The notes beneath the pieces were generated by a model, which saw only the letters and a list, made by a program, of their open reading frames with translations, did not search any database and was not told the origin of the DNA. Shown in pieces: positions 18,811-26,537 of a DNA stretch of 64,000 nucleotides (the stretch's first letter is position 1; every line of letters begins with the position of its first letter). This DNA is from DASWJZ01 sp963846475 (lineage in GTDB: Bacteria; Pseudomonadota; Alphaproteobacteria; Rhizobiales; Afifellaceae), in assembly GCA_963846475.1 (NCBI GenBank), contig CAWJVZ010000004.1:868001-932000 (forward strand), given 5' to 3'. Made by a program: the position numbers and the translations under genes.

Positions 18811-18866
18811 GGCACAGGAGATAACGATATAAAGAAGTCTTTATGAGATACGAAAAGAGCAGGCGC

Positions 18867-19856
18867 ATGACGCGGACGATTCTGGCTTCGGCCACCAAGG
18901 AAGTGGTGATCGGCTTCGACCAGCCTTTTTGCGTGATCGGCGAGCGCATCAACCCGACGGGCCGGAAGAAGCTTGCGGCGGAGATGATCGCCGGCAATTT
19001 CGACACGGTGCGGAACGATGCCTTGGCCCAGGTAGCGGCGGGCGCGCTGGTGCTCGACGTGAATGCCGGCGTGACCGCGGTAAACCCGAACGAGACCGAG
19101 CCGCCGCTCCTCGTCGAAACGATCAAGATCGTGCAGAGCCTGGTAAGCGTGCCGATCTGCATCGACTCGTCCGTGCCGGAAGCGCTGAAGGCCGGGCTGG
19201 AAGTGGCGGTCGGGCGGCCGCTGGTCAATTCGGTGACCGGCGAGGAGGACCGGCTGGAGACGATCCTGCCGCTGATCAAGAAATACGACGTGCCGGTGAT
19301 CGCCATCTCCAACGACGAGACGGGCATTTCCGAGGATCCGGACGTTCGCTTTGCGGTTGCGAAGAAAATTGTCGAGCGGGCTGCGGATTACGGCATTCCC
19401 GCGCACGACATCGTGGTCGACCCGCTGGTCATGCCGATCGGCGCCATGGGTACCGCCGGCCGGCAGGTCTTTGCGCTGGTGCGGCGGCTCCGCGAGGAGC
19501 TGAAGGTCAATACGAGCTGCGGCGCCTCCAACATCTCCTTCGGCCTGCCGCACCGGCACGGCGTGAACGCCGCCTTCCTGCCGATGGCCATCGCCTCCGG
19601 CATGACCTCGGCGATCATGAACCCGGTGCGGCCGCAGGAAATGGAGGCGGTGCGGGCGGCCAACGTGCTGATGGGAACGGACCGGGATTGCACGGCGTGG
19701 ATCCGTGCCTATCGCGACTATGCGCCAAGCGCTGCTGCGACGGGCGGCAGCAGTTCAGCGGGCGCTGACGCTGCTCGCGCGCAAGCGGAAGCGAATGCCT
19801 CAGGCGGCGGCCGCCGCCGCGGCGGCCGCGAGGCGCGGCGAGGAACAGTGGGATGA
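18867..19856 (+). CDS. methyltetrahydrofolate:corrinoid methyltransferase (DHPS-like)
   Basis: This is a 329-residue pterin-binding TIM barrel of the AcsE/MtgA/MtvA type. It would transfer methyl groups between a corrinoid protein and tetrahydrofolate. Pterin-fold motifs are VIGERINPTGRKKL near 22, LDVNAG near 65, CIDSS near 99, SNDETGI and SCGASNISFGLPHR near 212. The conserved N-terminus MTRTILASATKEVV favours the ATG at 18867 over the upstream ATG at 18843. The last 45 residues are a Gly/Ala/Arg-rich tail, which is common in rhizobial members. No corrinoid protein or substrate methyltransferase gene is beside it. Confidence 0.83.
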   Translation: MTRTILASATKEVVIGFDQPFCVIGERINPTGRKKLAAEMIAGNFDTVRNDALAQVAAGALVLDVNAGVTAVNPNETEPPLLVETIKIVQSLVSVPICIDSSVPEALKAGLEVAVGRPLVNSVTGEEDRLETILPLIKKYDVPVIAISNDETGISEDPDVRFAVAKKIVERAADYGIPAHDIVVDPLVMPIGAMGTAGRQVFALVRRLREELKVNTSCGASNISFGLPHRHGVNAAFLPMAIASGMTSAIMNPVRPQEMEAVRAANVLMGTDRDCTAWIRAYRDYAPSAAATGGSSSAGADAARAQAEANASGGGRRRGGREARRGTVG

Positions 19857-19896
19857 TGGGAAGCGCACGACACAAGATCGCGGAGCGCAAACGCGG

Positions 19897-19937
19897 CTCC
19901 CCTCCCCCTTGCGGGGAGGGGCTGGGGGCGGGGTAGC
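19897..19937 (+). repeat. left 41-bp inverted-repeat arm of DUF559 unit
   Basis: It starts CTCCCCTCCCCCTTGC and ends GGGGTAGC. It is the exact reverse complement of 20305-20345. Confidence 0.95.
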
Positions 19938-19940
19938 GCC

Positions 19941-20366
19941 GTGCCCCGATCAGTCATTGAGCCAAGGGTCCGCGACAGGGCGCGCGTCCTTCGCAAGTCG
20001 AGAACGCTCGGTGAGAAGGCAATGCACGAATACCTGCGTTCGCTGCGCCCCCTTGGAGCGCGTTTTCGCAGAGAGGCGCCAATCGGGCCGTTACTGGTCG
20101 ACTTCGCGTGGCTGTCCGCTCGCATCGTGATCGAGGTCGATGGAGCCTCGCACGATCTTCCCGGGCGTGCTGAGAACGATGCAGAGAGGGATCGTTTCCT
20201 GAGATCCCGTGGGTTCCACGTCATCCGGCTCCGCGATGCCGATGTGATCGGGAATCGGGCCAATGCATTTGAGTTGGTCGAGGCGGCAGTTCGTCCCCAC
20301 CTGAGCTACCCCGCCCCCAGCCCCTCCCCGCAAGGGGGAGGGGAGCGCGCCGAGCCCCTTCAATGA
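19941..20366 (+). CDS. DUF559 (Vsr-like/PD-(D/E)XK) endonuclease-domain protein
   Basis: This is a 141-residue protein of the DUF559 family, which has the fold of very-short-patch-repair endonucleases. The conserved core is visible: RRLGARFRREAPIG-like strand at RPLGARFRREAPIG, then LLVDFAWLSARIVIEVDGASH near 65-85 with the acidic Asp/Glu residues of the nuclease fold. DAERDRFLRSRGFHVIRL and a C-terminal helix follow. The start is GTG at 19941. The last 20 or so residues (SYPAPSPSPQGGGERAEPLQ) are simply a translation of the right inverted repeat. The stop overlaps the next gene's ATG (ATGA). Typical DUF559 proteins are 110-130 residues without this tail. Its function is unknown. Confidence 0.8.
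   Translation: MPRSVIEPRVRDRARVLRKSRTLGEKAMHEYLRSLRPLGARFRREAPIGPLLVDFAWLSARIVIEVDGASHDLPGRAENDAERDRFLRSRGFHVIRLRDADVIGNRANAFELVEAAVRPHLSYPAPSPSPQGGGERAEPLQ
20305..20345 (-). repeat. right 41-bp inverted-repeat arm of DUF559 unit
   Basis: This is the exact reverse complement of 19897-19937. It lies inside the 3' end of the DUF559 reading frame and ends 17 bases before the start of the ASKHA gene. Confidence 0.95.
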
Positions 20367-22450
20367 ATGCTCCCGTCAAGGACGCCCTCGTCCTGTTCAT
20401 GCCCTCCGGACGGCGGGGGCGGTTTCCGCACGGCACGCCGGTGCTCGATGCGGCGCGCTCGCTCGGCGTCTATATCGAGAGCGTCTGCGGCGGGCGCGGC
20501 ATCTGCGGACGCTGCCAGATCCAGGTGGCGGAAGGGCACTTCGCCAAGCACAAGATCACGTCGTCGGCCGACCATCTGTCGCCGTTCACCGACATGGAGG
20601 CGCGCTACGTCGACAAGCGCGGCGAGCTCGGCGAGCAGCGCCGGCTGTCCTGCTCGGCGACGATCCAGGGCGACCTCGTCGTCGACGTGCCGCAGGACGT
20701 GCAGATCAACCGGCAGATCGTCAGAAAACGCGCCGAGACGCGGCTGATCGAACGCGATCCCGTCACCCAGCTCTGCTATGTCGAGGTCGACGAGCCCGAC
20801 ATGCACAAGCCGCTCGGCGACACCGACCGGTTCCTGCGCGTGCTCGCCAAGGAATGGCGGCTGGAGCGCCCGCGCATCGACTTCCACCTCCTGCCGAAGA
20901 TCCAAAAGATCCTGCGCGAGGGCGAATGGAAGGTCACCGCGGCCGTGCACCATGAGCGCGGCGGGCCGGTGGTGATCGCGTTGTGGCCGGGGCTGCACAA
21001 TTTCGCCTGCGGCATCGCCGTCGACATCGGCTCCACGACCATCGCCTGCCACCTCTCGTCGCTCCTCTCCGGGCGGACGCTCGCCTCCGCCGGTCTGCCG
21101 AACCCGCAGATCCGCTTCGGCGAGGACCTGATGAGCCGCGTCTCCTACGTGATGATGAATCCGGCGGGGCGCGAGGGCATGACCAAGGCGGTGCGCGAGG
21201 CGATCGGCGTACTCATTGGAAAGGTCTGCGCCGAAGCGGAGATTTCTTCCGACGAGATTCTCGAGGCGGTGTTCGTCGGCAACCCGATCATGCACCACCT
21301 CTTCCTCGGCATCGATCCGACGGAATTGGGCGGCGCGCCGTTCGCGCTCGCCGTGTCCGAGGCGCTGCATCTCCGGGCGAGCGATCTCGGCCTGCCGGTC
21401 AACGAGGGCGCGCGCGTCTATACGCTGCCCTGCATCGCCGGCCATGTCGGCGCCGACGCGGCCGGGGCGACGCTCGCCGAAGGTCCGCACCGGGGCGACG
21501 AGATCACGCTTCTGGTCGACGTCGGCACTAATGCGGAGATCGTCCTCGGCAATAAGGAGCGCCTGGTCGCAGCGTCGTCGCCGACCGGACCGGCCTTCGA
21601 GGGCGCCGAGATTTCCGGCGGCCAGCGCGCGGCGCCGGGCGCCATCGAGCGCGTGCGCGTCGATGCGGACACGCTGGAGCCGAAGGTGAAGGTCATCGGC
21701 GGCGACCATTGGTCGGACGAGCCGGAATTTTTGGAGACCGCCGCCACGCTCGGCGTTACCGGCATCTGCGGCTCGGGCATCATCGAGGTGATCGGCGAGC
21801 TGTTCCTGGCGGGGGTGATCAGCGAGGACGGGGTGATCGACGGGTCGCTGGCGGCGAAGAGCGACCGCATCGTCCAGACCGGCCGCACCTGGGCCTATGT
21901 GCTGTGGCGCGCCGGCCAGGGCAACGGCAATTCGGAAATCCGCATCCTGCAGACGGACGTGCGGGCCATCCAGCTCGCCAAGGCGGCGCTTTATGCCGGG
22001 GCGCGGCTGCTCATGGACAAGCTCGGCATCGCCCAAATCGACCGGGTCAAGCTCGCCGGCGCCTTCGGCTCCTATATCGACCCGAAATACGCCATGGTGA
22101 TCGGCCTCGTGCCCGACTGCCCGCTCGACAAGGTGGCGGGCGTCGGCAATGCCGCCGGCACCGGCGCGCGCATGGCGCTCCTCAACAAAGGTTTTCGGCG
22201 CGAGATCGAGGAGCTGGTGCGGCGCATCGAAAAAATCGAGACGGCGCTTGAGCCGCGCTTCCAGGAGCATTTCGTCAGCGCGATGGCGTTTCCCAACAAG
22301 ACGGAGCCGTTCCCCAATCTCGCCGCCGCCGTGCGCCTGCCGGAGCGGCGCGCGACGGCCGAGGAGGAAGGCGGCGAGGCAAGGCGGCGGCGCGGCCGTG
22401 CCCGCCGGGTGGCAGAAGAGATCCGCCTGGATTCCGCGCAGAAAGGTTAA
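20363..22450 (+). CDS. ASKHA/RACo-type reductive activator of corrinoid proteins
   Basis: This 695-residue iron-sulfur ATPase-like protein re-reduces inactive Co(II) corrinoid to Co(I) in methyltransferase systems. The N-terminus is a [2Fe-2S] ferredoxin domain with CGGRGICGRC near 42-51 and a later LSC. The C-terminal half is the DUF4445/ASKHA region with phosphate-binding strands VDIGSTTIACHL near 218 and LVDVGTNAEIVLG near 382, then GICGSGIIEV and KLAGAFGSYI. The last 30 residues are Arg/Ala-rich. Its ATG overlaps the DUF559 stop, so since insertion of that unit its translation may be coupled to DUF559. It completes the operon that includes the MTHFR and methyltransferase genes. Confidence 0.85.
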   Translation: MNAPVKDALVLFMPSGRRGRFPHGTPVLDAARSLGVYIESVCGGRGICGRCQIQVAEGHFAKHKITSSADHLSPFTDMEARYVDKRGELGEQRRLSCSATIQGDLVVDVPQDVQINRQIVRKRAETRLIERDPVTQLCYVEVDEPDMHKPLGDTDRFLRVLAKEWRLERPRIDFHLLPKIQKILREGEWKVTAAVHHERGGPVVIALWPGLHNFACGIAVDIGSTTIACHLSSLLSGRTLASAGLPNPQIRFGEDLMSRVSYVMMNPAGREGMTKAVREAIGVLIGKVCAEAEISSDEILEAVFVGNPIMHHLFLGIDPTELGGAPFALAVSEALHLRASDLGLPVNEGARVYTLPCIAGHVGADAAGATLAEGPHRGDEITLLVDVGTNAEIVLGNKERLVAASSPTGPAFEGAEISGGQRAAPGAIERVRVDADTLEPKVKVIGGDHWSDEPEFLETAATLGVTGICGSGIIEVIGELFLAGVISEDGVIDGSLAAKSDRIVQTGRTWAYVLWRAGQGNGNSEIRILQTDVRAIQLAKAALYAGARLLMDKLGIAQIDRVKLAGAFGSYIDPKYAMVIGLVPDCPLDKVAGVGNAAGTGARMALLNKGFRREIEELVRRIEKIETALEPRFQEHFVSAMAFPNKTEPFPNLAAAVRLPERRATAEEEGGEARRRRGRARRVAEEIRLDSAQKG

Positions 22451-22521
22451 CGAGGCGCTTTTTACCGATCCGCGCGGGGCGATGATAAAGCCGGCCTGAC
22501 CCAGTTCGGAGCCGGCCTCGC

Positions 22522-23751
22522 ATGACGGACATCGCCATCTCAGGCCCAATGCGGCGCAACGCCGATCGAGCGGCCTCAAGCGGCAGCGCGGCGGACCGGT
22601 CGCTGTCCGCAGAAATCCTCGGCGGGACGCACGTTTACCAGGAGCTGCGGGAGCACTGGATGCGCCTCGCGGAGGTGCAGCCGGGCGCGATCCTGTTCCA
22701 GACGCCGGATCTCCTCGCTGCGTGGTCGCACCATTTCGTCGACGGCCCCGGGACCTTTGCTGCGACGGTGGTCGTCAGCCGATCCGGCCGCCCCGTGCTG
22801 ATCTGGCCGCTTTTCGTCGAGCAGCGTTCCTTCATCCGCATTGCCCGCGGCGCCGGCGCGCCAATCGGCCAGTATGACGACGCGTTGCTCGACCCCGCTT
22901 GCGACGCCCGGGAGCTCATGGCGATCGCCACCGAGGCGCTGCGACGGGCGACCCGGCCGGACCTCGTCCTCCTGGAGCGGGTGAGAGCAGACAGCACGCT
23001 CCGGGCCATGCTGGGCGACCTGCCGCCGCTGGCCTGGCCGGAAGCGGCGCCCTACTCCGACACATCGGGCGGGACCGCCGCGCTGATGGCGAGCCTGAAG
23101 TCGCGTGTGGCCCGCCAGCAGAGGAAGCGCGTGCGCCAGCTCGAGGAGACGGGCCGCGTCGGCTTCGCGGTGGCCCACAATGCAGACGAGGCGCGGCGAT
23201 GGCTGCGAGAAGCGATTTCGCTGAAGCGCGACTGGCTGCGCTCGACCGGGCGTCTCAGCCGCGCCTTTATGCGGCCGCAGACCGGCGACTGCCTTGCCGA
23301 CCTCGCCAGTGCCCTTGCGGCGCCGAACGCGGCGCCGCGCATAATCGTCTCGCGGCTGAGCCTCGACGAGCGCACCGCGGCCATCGAGATGGGTTTTACC
23401 CATCGCGGCGCCTATCACCTCTATCTCGGCGCCTTCGCCCCCGAGCTGGGCAAGTTCGGGCCCGGCAATATCCTGACCGAACGCGTGCTCGACTGGTGCG
23501 CGGCCAACGGGATCGCCCGCTACGACATGCTCGCCCCGCGCTCGCGCAACAAATCGGAATGGCAATCGGGCGAGGTGCTCGTCGCCGATTACGCCATCCC
23601 GACGACGCTCGCGGGTCGGGCCTATGTCTCGGCGTATCTGCAGCGGCTGGAGCCAGCCCTGCGGAGCGGCTTCTATGCGCTGCCGGCGCCGGTCCGCTCG
23701 GCTATTGCGGGCGGAACCTTACGAAACCTTAAGAACGAAGCGGCTAAGTAG
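22522..23751 (+). CDS. GNAT acyltransferase, CelD/BcsL family (tandem copy 1)
   Basis: This is a 409-residue double-GNAT protein of the CelD/BcsL (acetyltransf_6) type, a family linked to cellulose and other exopolysaccharide modification. The acyl-CoA core is in the C-terminal half: FTHRGAYHLYLGAFAPELGKFGPGNIL near 290-316, followed by ARYDMLAPR. The N-terminal half has GAPIGQYDDALLDPACDA near 112. It is followed 57 bp later by a related gene, so the two are a tandem duplication. No polysaccharide synthase gene lies nearby in the window. Confidence 0.75.
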   Translation: MTDIAISGPMRRNADRAASSGSAADRSLSAEILGGTHVYQELREHWMRLAEVQPGAILFQTPDLLAAWSHHFVDGPGTFAATVVVSRSGRPVLIWPLFVEQRSFIRIARGAGAPIGQYDDALLDPACDARELMAIATEALRRATRPDLVLLERVRADSTLRAMLGDLPPLAWPEAAPYSDTSGGTAALMASLKSRVARQQRKRVRQLEETGRVGFAVAHNADEARRWLREAISLKRDWLRSTGRLSRAFMRPQTGDCLADLASALAAPNAAPRIIVSRLSLDERTAAIEMGFTHRGAYHLYLGAFAPELGKFGPGNILTERVLDWCAANGIARYDMLAPRSRNKSEWQSGEVLVADYAIPTTLAGRAYVSAYLQRLEPALRSGFYALPAPVRSAIAGGTLRNLKNEAAK

Positions 23752-23808
23752 CCAGTTCGGGGCGGCATCGCGGCAAGACGGCCGACCCGCTGAAGACAGG
23801 AACACACC

Positions 23809-25023
23809 GTGCATCTTTCAAGCGACATATCCGTCGCGGAGCGAGTCGAGCTTCGCAGCGCGGCTCTGCCCATACGGCAGGCGGATTCCGGGCCAATGAG
23901 CGTGGAGGTGGTTTCGACCGCCGCGGCGCTCGATGCGCTCGGCCCGGATTGGCTGCGGCTGCAGGAGCTTGCCGGCGCACCTTCGGTGTTCCAGAGCTTC
24001 CGCCAGATCCGCACCTGGGCGCGCCATTTCATCGCCTCCGGGCGCGGCGGCCCGCGCCTCCACGTCGCCGTCGTGCGCGACAGCGGCCGCGTCGTCCTGA
24101 TCCTGCCGCTGGTCATCTCCGGCCGGGCGCCGCTTCGCATCGCCCGCTTGGCCGGCGACCCGATCGGCCAATATGCCGACCTCCTGGCGGATCCGGCCTG
24201 CGACGCCGACGAGGCATTCGCCGCCGCGCTCCGCTCCGTCGTGCGGGCCGGCGCCGACGCCATCGTGCTGCGGCGGGTGCGCAGCGATTCGCAGATTGCG
24301 CAGCTGGCGGCGGAGCGCCTCAGGCCCGGGACGGGCCACGACGCGGCGCCCTACGCCGATCTCACTCCCTACGCGAGCTACGACGACTATCTGCAGAGCC
24401 TGTCGAAGAATATGCGCAAGGGGCTGCGCAACCGGCGGCATCACCTCGAAAAGGCGGGGAACGTCCGCTTCGAGCTGCTGGAAGGCGGCGCGGAAGCCCG
24501 CCAGGCCGTGGCGGAGGCGCTCGGGCTGAAGCGGCGGTGGATGATCCAGCGCGGCGCCGTCTCCACCGCCTTTCTCGATCCGGCGACCAAGCAATGCCTG
24601 CTCGACCTCGCCGAGGATTCTGCCGGGGCCGGCGCCGTGGTGATGCGGCTGATGGTCGGCAGCGAGCCGGCGGCGATCCGCCTCGGCTTCGAATATCTAG
24701 GCACCTACTTCGCCTATATGAGCGCCTACGACGAGGCCTTCGCCCATCTCGCGCCGGGCAAGATGCTGATGGATTTCTACATCTCGCGCTTCAAGGAGCG
24801 CGGCATCGGGCGCGTCGACATGCTGCCGCCCGTCGACCGCCACAAGACGGACTGGTGCCGCCTGCAGACCGAAGTGGCGGATTACAATCTGCCGCTGACG
24901 CGCACCGGGCGCGCCTATGCGGAGATTTACCAGGAGCGGTTCCGTCCGGCGCTGCGCCAAGCCTGGAGCAACCTTCCGGACGGCGTCCGCTCGCTGGCAG
25001 CCGCGCTCCTCGTTCATATCTGA
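23809..25023 (+). CDS. GNAT acyltransferase, CelD/BcsL family (tandem copy 2)
   Basis: This 404-residue paralogue of the preceding gene shares the pattern GDPIGQYADLLADPACDA near 104 and the core FEYLGTYFAYMSAYDEAFAHL near 288. LAPGKMLMDFYI and VDMLPPVDRHKTDW follow. The divergence between the copies is substantial outside these motifs, so the duplication is old or selection has separated their substrates. It probably acts in the cytoplasm on an envelope or exopolysaccharide precursor; that role is inferred from the family only. Confidence 0.75.
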   Translation: MHLSSDISVAERVELRSAALPIRQADSGPMSVEVVSTAAALDALGPDWLRLQELAGAPSVFQSFRQIRTWARHFIASGRGGPRLHVAVVRDSGRVVLILPLVISGRAPLRIARLAGDPIGQYADLLADPACDADEAFAAALRSVVRAGADAIVLRRVRSDSQIAQLAAERLRPGTGHDAAPYADLTPYASYDDYLQSLSKNMRKGLRNRRHHLEKAGNVRFELLEGGAEARQAVAEALGLKRRWMIQRGAVSTAFLDPATKQCLLDLAEDSAGAGAVVMRLMVGSEPAAIRLGFEYLGTYFAYMSAYDEAFAHLAPGKMLMDFYISRFKERGIGRVDMLPPVDRHKTDWCRLQTEVADYNLPLTRTGRAYAEIYQERFRPALRQAWSNLPDGVRSLAAALLVHI

Positions 25024-25051
25024 ACGGTCGGCGCGGCTTCGTCCCCGGCGC

Positions 25052-26077
25052 TCAGGCGACGCCCAGCTTTTTCTGCAGGCTGGTCGACGAGGTCGTGTAC
25101 TGAAACACCACCCGCTGGTTCGGGTGGACGATCTTCTTGGCGGCCTGCGACATCAGCGCCGCCTCGTGAAAGCCCGACAGGATCAGCTTCAGCTTGCCCG
25201 GGTACCAGTTGATGTCGCCGATGGCGAAGATGCCCGGCTCGGAGCTCTCGAACTTTGCCGTGTCTACGGCGATCAGCTCCTCGTGCAGGTTGAGGCCCCA
25301 TTCGGCGACGGGGCCGAGCTTCATGGTGAGCCCGAAGAACGGCAGCATGCGCGTCGCCGGCACTTCGACGTCGCCGTCCGGCCCCTTGACGACCGCCGCC
25401 TTCAGCTCGCCTGCATCGCCGATCAGGCCGGTCACCTGCCCCTGCTGAAACGTCAGCTCGCCGCGCTCGTTGAGGGCGAACATCTTGTTGACGCTGTCCG
25501 GGGCGGCACGGAATTCGGGGCGGCGATGCACCAGCGTCAGGCTGTTGGCGACCGGCTGCAGGTTCAAGGTCCAGTCGAGCGCCGAATCGCCGCCGCCGAC
25601 GACGAGGAGATCGTGGCCGCGAAAGTCCTCCATCCGGCGCACCGAATAGAATACGCTCCTGCCTTCATAGGCCTCGATCCCGGGGATCGGCGGCCGCTTC
25701 GGCTGGAACGATCCGCCGCCGGCCGCGACGACGATCACCTTGCAGGCGATCGTCGTGTTGGCGTCGGTGCGCACGCGAAATCCGGTCTCGGTGCGCTCCA
25801 GCTCCGACACCATCTCGCCGAAATGGAACTCGGCGCCGAACGGACGGATTTGCTCCATCAGCCGGTCGACCAGCCCCTGGCCGGTGACGATCGGCAGGCC
25901 CGGGATGTCGTAGATCGGTTTCTCCGGATAGAGCTCGGCGCACTGGCCGCCCGGCCGGTCGAGGATGTCGATCAGGTGGCATTTTAGGTCGAGGAGGCCG
26001 AGCTCGAAGACGGCGAACAGCCCGCAGGGCCCCGCTCCCACGATGACGACATCCGTTTCATGGTAGTTCGAGGTCAT
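25052..26077 (-). CDS. ferredoxin-NADP+ reductase, thioredoxin-reductase-like type
   Basis: This is a 341-residue FAD/NADPH flavoprotein. The FAD motif GAGPCGLFAVFELG is at residue 11 and the NADPH motif VVGGGDSALDWTL near 160. The C-terminal FAD contact is GDINWYPGKLKLILSGFHEAA. It lacks the CxxC redox pair of thioredoxin reductases, which marks it as the ferredoxin-reductase branch. I prefer the ATG at 26077, preceded by GGGAG and matching the short N-terminus of the family, over the ATG at 26113 that overlaps the ferredoxin stop. It lies directly downstream of a [2Fe-2S] ferredoxin gene, its likely partner. Confidence 0.88.
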   Translation of the reverse strand: MTSNYHETDVVIVGAGPCGLFAVFELGLLDLKCHLIDILDRPGGQCAELYPEKPIYDIPGLPIVTGQGLVDRLMEQIRPFGAEFHFGEMVSELERTETGFRVRTDANTTIACKVIVVAAGGGSFQPKRPPIPGIEAYEGRSVFYSVRRMEDFRGHDLLVVGGGDSALDWTLNLQPVANSLTLVHRRPEFRAAPDSVNKMFALNERGELTFQQGQVTGLIGDAGELKAAVVKGPDGDVEVPATRMLPFFGLTMKLGPVAEWGLNLHEELIAVDTAKFESSEPGIFAIGDINWYPGKLKLILSGFHEAALMSQAAKKIVHPNQRVVFQYTTSSTSLQKKLGVA

Positions 26078-26109
26078 GATCGCTCCCGGATCGCTCGGCA
26101 GCGGCCGGT

Positions 26110-26430
26110 TCATCCCTGGCGCTCCGGCACCGTCACGACGAGCCCGTCAAGCGCATCGCTGACGCGGATCTGACAGGAGAGGCGCGAGCTCGGCCGCACG
26201 TCATAGGCGAAATCCAGCATGTCCTCCTCCATCGGCTCCGGCTCGCCGGTGACCCCTCGCCATTCCGCGTCGACATAGACGTGGCAGGTAGCGCAGGCGC
26301 AGGCCCCGCCGCATTCCGCCTCGATGCCGGGAACGCCGTTGCGGATGGCGTTCTCCATGACGGTCGAGCCGTTCTGCGCCTCGACCTCGTAGCGTGTCCC
26401 GTCCGCTCCGATGAAGGTAATTTTTGCCAT
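26110..26430 (-). CDS. [2Fe-2S] ferredoxin, adrenodoxin/Isc type
   Basis: This is a 106-residue ferredoxin. Cluster cysteines are visible as ECGGACACATCHVYV (near 39-53), with the fourth in LSCQI near 85. The acidic segment EPEPMEEDMLDFAYDV resembles the partner-docking helix of adrenodoxin-type ferredoxins. Such ferredoxins feed electrons to cytochromes P450 or other oxygenases, or act in cluster assembly. With the reductase gene immediately downstream it forms an NADPH-to-ferredoxin chain. No P450 gene is visible in the window. Confidence 0.92.
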   Translation of the reverse strand: MAKITFIGADGTRYEVEAQNGSTVMENAIRNGVPGIEAECGGACACATCHVYVDAEWRGVTGEPEPMEEDMLDFAYDVRPSSRLSCQIRVSDALDGLVVTVPERQG

Positions 26431-26537
26431 GATCCTTGGGGGCTTTGAAAAAACCGCTCGGGTTTAGACGGCAGGCGGTGCGAGTCAAGGCGCGGGCGAA
26501 AGGGTCGCTTCCTCAGCTTGACATGTCAGTGCATCGA

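Larger units (their letters stand above)
19897..20345 (+). mobile_element. 449-bp DUF559 unit bounded by 41-bp perfect inverted repeats
   Basis: The left arm 19897-19937 and right arm 20305-20345 are exact reverse complements over 41 bases, checked base by base. Each arm also folds on itself (CCCCTCCCC/GGGGAGGGG around TTGC). Between them is one gene encoding a DUF559 endonuclease-like protein, starting four bases inside the left arm. No transposase and no obvious target duplication are seen. The unit sits between two genes that belong to one methyl-transfer operon, so it looks inserted. Calling it mobile is inference; the repeat is directly visible. Confidence 0.6.

Noticed and set aside
20360..22579. 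A 739-codon open frame antisense to the corrinoid activator, and similar long antisense frames opposite gpr, recJ and the monooxygenase
   Set aside because: In GC-rich DNA the strand opposite a real gene is often open. These lack ribosome-binding sites and recognisable motifs, while the sense frames carry clear family signatures.
25052..26077. Thioredoxin reductase for the TrxR-like flavoprotein
   Set aside because: There is no CxxC redox motif before the NADPH-binding segment, and a ferredoxin gene is adjacent.
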